Translations under genes and position numbers: made by a program
In this document: positions 45,701-49,742 of the stretch, in pieces
Numbering within the stretch: position 1 is the stretch's first letter
Layout of the letters: every line of letters begins with the position of its first letter
Source: Lenisia limosa
Taxonomy: Eukaryota; Breviatea
Assembly (NCBI GenBank): GCA_001655205.1
Contig: LPNZ01002753.1
Span: 1 to 49,742, forward strand
Direction: 5' to 3'
DNA length: 49,742 bases
The notes under the pieces: generated by a model
Databases searched by the model: none
What the model was told of the DNA's origin: nothing
What the model saw: the letters and a program-made list of their open reading frames with translations, nothing else

Positions 45701-48384
45701 GCACCTATCTGGCCTACCTCTTTCTCCTCAGTAAGGTGGATTGTTATTGAAACTTCCAAGTTAATAGAATATTGTACTTTTTCTAATGTAATATATGTAC
45801 CTATAGGGAGATGTATTGTGGAGTAACGTTTCTCCAGATGATGGCAGCGTGTACATTCTGTCGTACTGTGGCCAGAACGAATGCTTTTCTTCCACCGACA
45901 CTCATATCACAACTCCGTCGTTGGTGAGCCAAGAGATCGTTGATCATCAAATGTGTTTTCTTTTGGGATATCCTCCTTATAATATTCCCGTCACCAATAA
46001 ACCACATATAAATTATCTGAGTTTTGACATTTTACCTTCTTTAAATCCATATCACTGAATAATCAGGCTCTCGCATGTTAGTTTTGCGCTGATCCAACAT
46101 GCATTCATTCTGTTCGACTTGTAGTTTTTTTTTGTTGTTCTTTTGATTGTTTTTCTTAAGTTTACTGTTCCAGGTGACACTTCCTGTTGGCCGTACTGGG
46201 CAAGCCATTTTCGCAGGTGTACACNNNNNNNNNNNNNNNNNNNNNNNNNNNNNNNNNNNNNNNNNNNNNNNNNTGTTGATAGTTTTTTTTTTTTCTGAAT
46301 TTGTTGTATTATTACATGTTCTTATGGGCTTCGAACCCTGCTATTTGAGTTTGTAAATATTTCTGTTTTAATTGTTTTGTGAATCTAGTTGCTGTTCCTC
46401 TATCTTCGCTCAAGTCCCTCCCTATGTTCACTTCTCCGCAGATAACAACGAAGTTTTTGCTTGCGGTAACTCTGTGATGGGTGCCCTTGGAGTTGACGGT
46501 TATTTAGTATGTTTGGATGTTGATGCCTGGTAGCGGGTTGTCTTTCTGCTGATATTGTTACTCTTTGAAAGCCTTTGAAGTTGCGTTTCCTACAGTTCTT
46601 TGAGTTCGCTTTTAACCACCTATTTTTCTTTTCTTTTATTCTCATACTTGTATATTTCTTAGGTTACCATTTAATTGCTAGTATAGTTCATTGTTCATTT
46701 CGTTAGGAGGCATAGCTAATTTTTTCCGCATTTATTTCCCTCAGACCCCAGCTGCAGTCATCACAATTCCAGGAGACAATTGTCAAACTCTCAACGCCCT
46801 ATATGCTCTTTGCCGCTCTTACCGGTTTGTGTAAGATGTTCGCATTGCTCTCTGTCACAATCATATTCTCTGAAATGATAAGTATTTATGTCAGATTTGT
46901 GATGGTTTTTTGCTCAATTCGTATCCTGATTTATGTTTCAGCCTCAAACAAGGTCTTTACAAGAGGCGACAATCGTTATGGGGCACAGTGCTTTGCAAGT
47001 AAGGTTGAACCTGTTAATATTTACTGTGTTATTCGTTTTTTCTATCATGTTATACTATTTTTTTATTGCCTATGTAGGTGATGGCTTGGACCATTTGAGT
47101 TTCTCTGAGGTCTCCGCACTTTCTGGCGAAATTATTGATGTTGACTGTACTGAGCATGTTTGCTTCTTTTTGAAGGGTATGTAGGGGGGGGGGGNNNNNN
47201 NNNNNNNNNNNNNNNNNNNNNNNNNNNNNNNNNNNNNNNNNNNNNNNNNNNNNNNNNNNNNNNNNNNNNACATGTCATTTTTTCAAATAAAAACTGCTTC
47301 GAGACTTCTCATTTTCCATATGTACAGTTGTATATATATCTAATATGTGATTTCCAATTATCATGAATCCAGCTAGTGGTGCAGTTTTTGCCTGTGGCGA
47401 CAACGCTATGGGTAACTCTGGCGGCGAACAGGTTGGCCATTGTGATCATTGTTGCTATTCTAGCATTTACTCTCACCAACTAACCACACCGAAATACTTT
47501 GTTTTGTCCAATGTTTAACTGGAGAACTGATGATGACATTCTTTTGCCCCCTATTGATACGATGTATTTTCCCCCTGGAATCTATTCTAACCACCCCAGA
47601 CGACTCCTGTTTCTATTTCGAGTCTGATTGTCGATGAAAACGGAGACACCTGCGAAATTTCGTCAATGCAAGGCCAACAGCATTACGGCCGCGTCGTGAC
47701 TTTCCTGAGTGGTTGGTGAAACTTCCGAGAATAAGATCTATCAACATTTTGTGGTATTAGAATGAAACATCATATTTGTTTATCAGGTGTCACTTTTGTC
47801 AGACATGTGCACCTCGGTGGTTATTTTTTGAAGGTTTCTGATGTTAATTTATCGCAATATCACATTACCCATTTCCTTAATATTTCCAGAACAGTGCAAT
47901 GCCGCGTTCTACATTTCAAGCTCTGCTGGCACCTATGATTGCCAAGACGGGACACACCCAGAAAGCACCTTCTACAGGCGGACAGCTACTATTTATCAAG
48001 ACAGTGGGTGCGACTGATACATCACAACTTGATTTAATAATTTTATCGAAGTAATAATGGTAATAATACGTGGGTTTAGTGATGTTGGAATTTTTGGGGT
48101 TGATATAGTTGATTGGTATTTTTTTTTTTATTATATTATTTATTTAAGTTATTTGTACTATGGCAGCAATATATTATATTATTTAGGTATTATGAGTGCT
48201 GAATTGACTTTTACACTTTACCTCCTGCCTTCGTATCGTTTCTTTATTTCGCTTAATTTTCAACTTTGATCACGAGTGCAATGATCTAATTTCTTAATTT
48301 GTCTTGACCTCATGTTCAGATGTTTACATCAAGAAGCTTCATGTCTCGCGTTACGGGCAGTACATGGCCACTGAAGTAAGATAA
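42776..48384 (+). CDS. Secreted RCC1-repeat protein
   Basis: RCC1 repeats form seven-bladed beta-propellers. The signal peptide here predicts secretion or surface exposure rather than the nuclear role of RCC1 itself. Exon 1 (42776-42828) is MYFANRAFWLLVCLLISR, spliced in phase to TASVNMDAGANIGMTVANSS. Recognisable propeller exons: 44508-44608 (ISASCGTTTESLLGRSTAS); 44890 onward (GATFVNFAGGRDLIFGVDA) with 45055 onward (DGAVSCWGNSGGYGLGPQC); 45813-45922 (GSVYILSYCGQNECFSSTDT); 46441-46506 (NNEVFACGNSVMGALGVDGY); 46942 onward (SNKVFTRGDNRYGAQCFA); 47373 onward (SGAVFACGDNAMGNSGGEQ). The paired Cys are consistent with extracellular disulfides. Downstream exons include TTPVSISSLIVDENGDTCEI and QCNAAFYISSSAGTYDCQDG. 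The last reads VYIKKLHVSRYGQYMATE. Translation may end at 48382-48384 or continue past a GTAAGA donor. Several exons in 43110-44500 are unresolved, and gaps at 46225-46273 and 47195-47269 may hide sequence. Confidence 0.8.
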
Positions 48385-48719
48385 ACAGGCGTCTTTTTTA
48401 CAATGTACCCATATGTCGATTGTTGTCGAATTTCCGATTTTGTACCCCGAAATTTCACCATTGACCATCAGTATAGTCGTGGCAAAGGCTTTTAGATTTT
48501 GGAATATTCGGGGCGTATTCGTGGCAGGCCGGCTGTTATTTTCTTCTTCTTGTGTTTTGTACTTACAACCAAGGGAAACTCCCTTCAAAACATACAATCC
48601 CAATGATCTGAAAGATCTGAAAAATCCACGAAAGATCTGATAGTCTTTTGTTTCCCGTTTCTCCCATAAAATCCCCCATCCCCCTCTACACAAAATCACA
48701 AAATGAGTATTATTAAAAG

Positions 48720-49069
48720 AGCCAAAAGAGGAAGACGACTATGCTTTGAATCCGAAGCTTGAAAAACCCATTCGCGTTTTCATTCAAACCAAGTTCCCAA
48801 GACTTGTGTCACTGAAGGGGATGCTTCAAAATGAAAAGACCAGGGATGTACTTCAATTAACAATATTCAAAAAAAGAGAAACATCTATTCTGGTAGTGTT
48901 TCGGGTGACACTGTGCAAAATCAGCCGAGAGGTATGCTTCAATTGCACTCAGAATCGTAGAAAAATTGACTTTTCAGAGAATAATAGAAGATTTATAAAC
49001 TATTCAGTACCCCCCAACATTATTTCTGCCAAGGGTCTCACGATCGCAGTTGCCAATGTTCTAAAATAG
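48720..49069 (+). CDS. Orphan ORF, about 115 codons
   Basis: An open frame runs from just after a TGA at about 48705 through KEPKEEDDYALNPKLEKPIR, VFIQTKFPRLVSLKGMLQNE and a Lys/Arg-rich C-terminus, stopping at 49067-49069. It is intron-free, unlike its neighbours, and ends about 30 bp before repeat copy 2. It has no early ATG in frame, so it is either an exon of a longer gene or a remnant. No family recognised. Confidence 0.35.
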
Positions 49070-49098
49070 TCATTGATTATGTGGAAATTTGAAAAAAT

Positions 49099-49547
49099 AC
49101 ATTGTAAATACTGTCTGCTTGTTAAACAGAAGCAAAAATCAAGAAGAAACAAACTAAACTATTTCAAGGGTAGTATTGTACAAAAGCAGCGATTGAATTA
49201 ATGGAAATGCATATTATGTCTACCTTTGCTGACCATGAGTTCAAGTTGATCACAGCGTGGCCATGTCTCCTACGCCTGTGTTTACGTTTATATTTTAAAT
49301 TATGAAATACGCGGCTGGGAAAGACTGCTAGCGAGTGGTGCGGTACTTATACTAACATTAAACTGTACTTAGAGTCCTGTTTGATCCAATTTGCTCATCG
49401 CTATTTTGAGGTATATAAATATTATTAATATCTACAACGTAAGGGTGCTAACAAGTGGCTGTGTAGCCTGTGTCAGCCTGTGTAGCAAATTTCAAATTTT
49501 TAAGTGATTTATTCTGGGGGTTGGGACAAGACAAATATGTATGTAAA
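49099..49547. repeat. 449-bp repeat, copy 2 (complete)
   Basis: An uninterrupted copy with the same ends as 42354-42743 and the same orientation. It contains an internal short duplication (GTAGCCTGTGTCAGCCTGTG) and no long ORF. I see no target-site duplication or terminal inverted repeat. A TATA-like GGTATATAAATA occurs near 49411. Confidence 0.92.
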
Positions 49548-49742
49548 ACTAAAATTGGCCCTCTTCTTTCCCTCTTATCCTTATAATAGTTGAATGAATG
49601 TCCAGTAACTCTCCAGCAAACGTCTGATACGGGTACTGTTCAAATAGTCAGGAAAAGGTACGCAATGACATTATCATTCACACTGTGCATCATAACACCT
49701 CCTATTTTAAGGGGCAAAAGTCAAGCTATCGTTACATATTCC
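49548..49742. other. Right edge, no gene assigned
   Basis: A 195-bp segment after repeat copy 2. An exon-like stretch around 49595-49665 (AACTCTCCAGCAAACGTCTG) precedes a possible GTACGC donor, but no frame can be supported. Confidence 0.3.

Larger units (their letters stand above)
2215..47269. other. Nineteen assembly gaps, mostly beside poly-G or poly-C
   Basis: N runs: 2215-2305, 4513-4614, 8815-8973, 12775-12875, 14879-14958, 15559-15620, 16205-16262, 17184-17258, 20645-20766, 23230-23340, 24051-24159, 24303-24312, 25882-25949, 28228-28298, 36502-36567, 39317-39447, 42414-42649, 46225-46273 and 47195-47269. About 12 are directly preceded by a homopolymer of about 9 or more G or C (two have a couple of bases between), and 39447 is followed by C6. 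The 236-N gap lies in a repeat instead. Most fall in introns. Those at 23230, 24051, 39317 and 46225 could hide exons. Confidence 0.95.

Overview
The window is an intron-dense eukaryotic nuclear contig. Genes are split into many exons, mostly under 150 bp, with short GT-AG introns. Intergenic spacers are short, there are 19 assembly gaps, and I saw no bacterial operon features and no rRNA or tRNA gene. Two genes encode axonemal proteins (CFAP44 and IQUB), so the organism builds motile cilia or flagella. TMF1-like golgin, sideroflexin, a DUF445 membrane protein, a secreted C-type lectin and a secreted RCC1-repeat protein fit a free-living flagellated protist or an early-branching holozoan. I cannot place it to phylum.

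Layout: 1-4942 (-) CFAP44, N-terminal part only, with 22 of its exons placed and junction phases checked for most. 5393-7042 (+) an uncharacterised Ser/Pro-rich gene. 7303-13690 (-) TMF1-like golgin. 13981-16091 (+) a secreted protein with a short coiled coil followed by a C-type lectin domain. 16118-22068 (-) a Thr-Pro-rich protein with a possible histone fold, ending 26 bp from the lectin gene. 22491-24767 (+) DUF445 membrane protein. 24937-27254 (-) sideroflexin. 27429-31123 (+) IQUB. About 31900-42357 (-) a large multi-pass membrane protein that I do not recognise. 42776-48384 (+) secreted RCC1-repeat protein. 48720-49069 (+) an orphan ORF. Most neighbours are unrelated in function. CFAP44 and IQUB both act in the axoneme but are about 22 kb apart.

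The most unusual content is in the introns. One 100-bp intron of CFAP44 (2699-2798) is a complete terminal-inverted-repeat element flanked by an 8-bp target-site duplication. Its splice donor and acceptor are each built across an element/duplication junction, which is the signature of an introner, a transposon that creates introns. A second CFAP44 intron carries a related terminus. A separate intronic repeat family (three clear copies, two weaker ones) lies in the same orientation relative to its host genes. Long poly-G and poly-C runs sit at splice donors and acceptors and coincide with most assembly gaps. A 449-bp repeat at 49099-49547 has a gap-broken second copy between two divergent genes.
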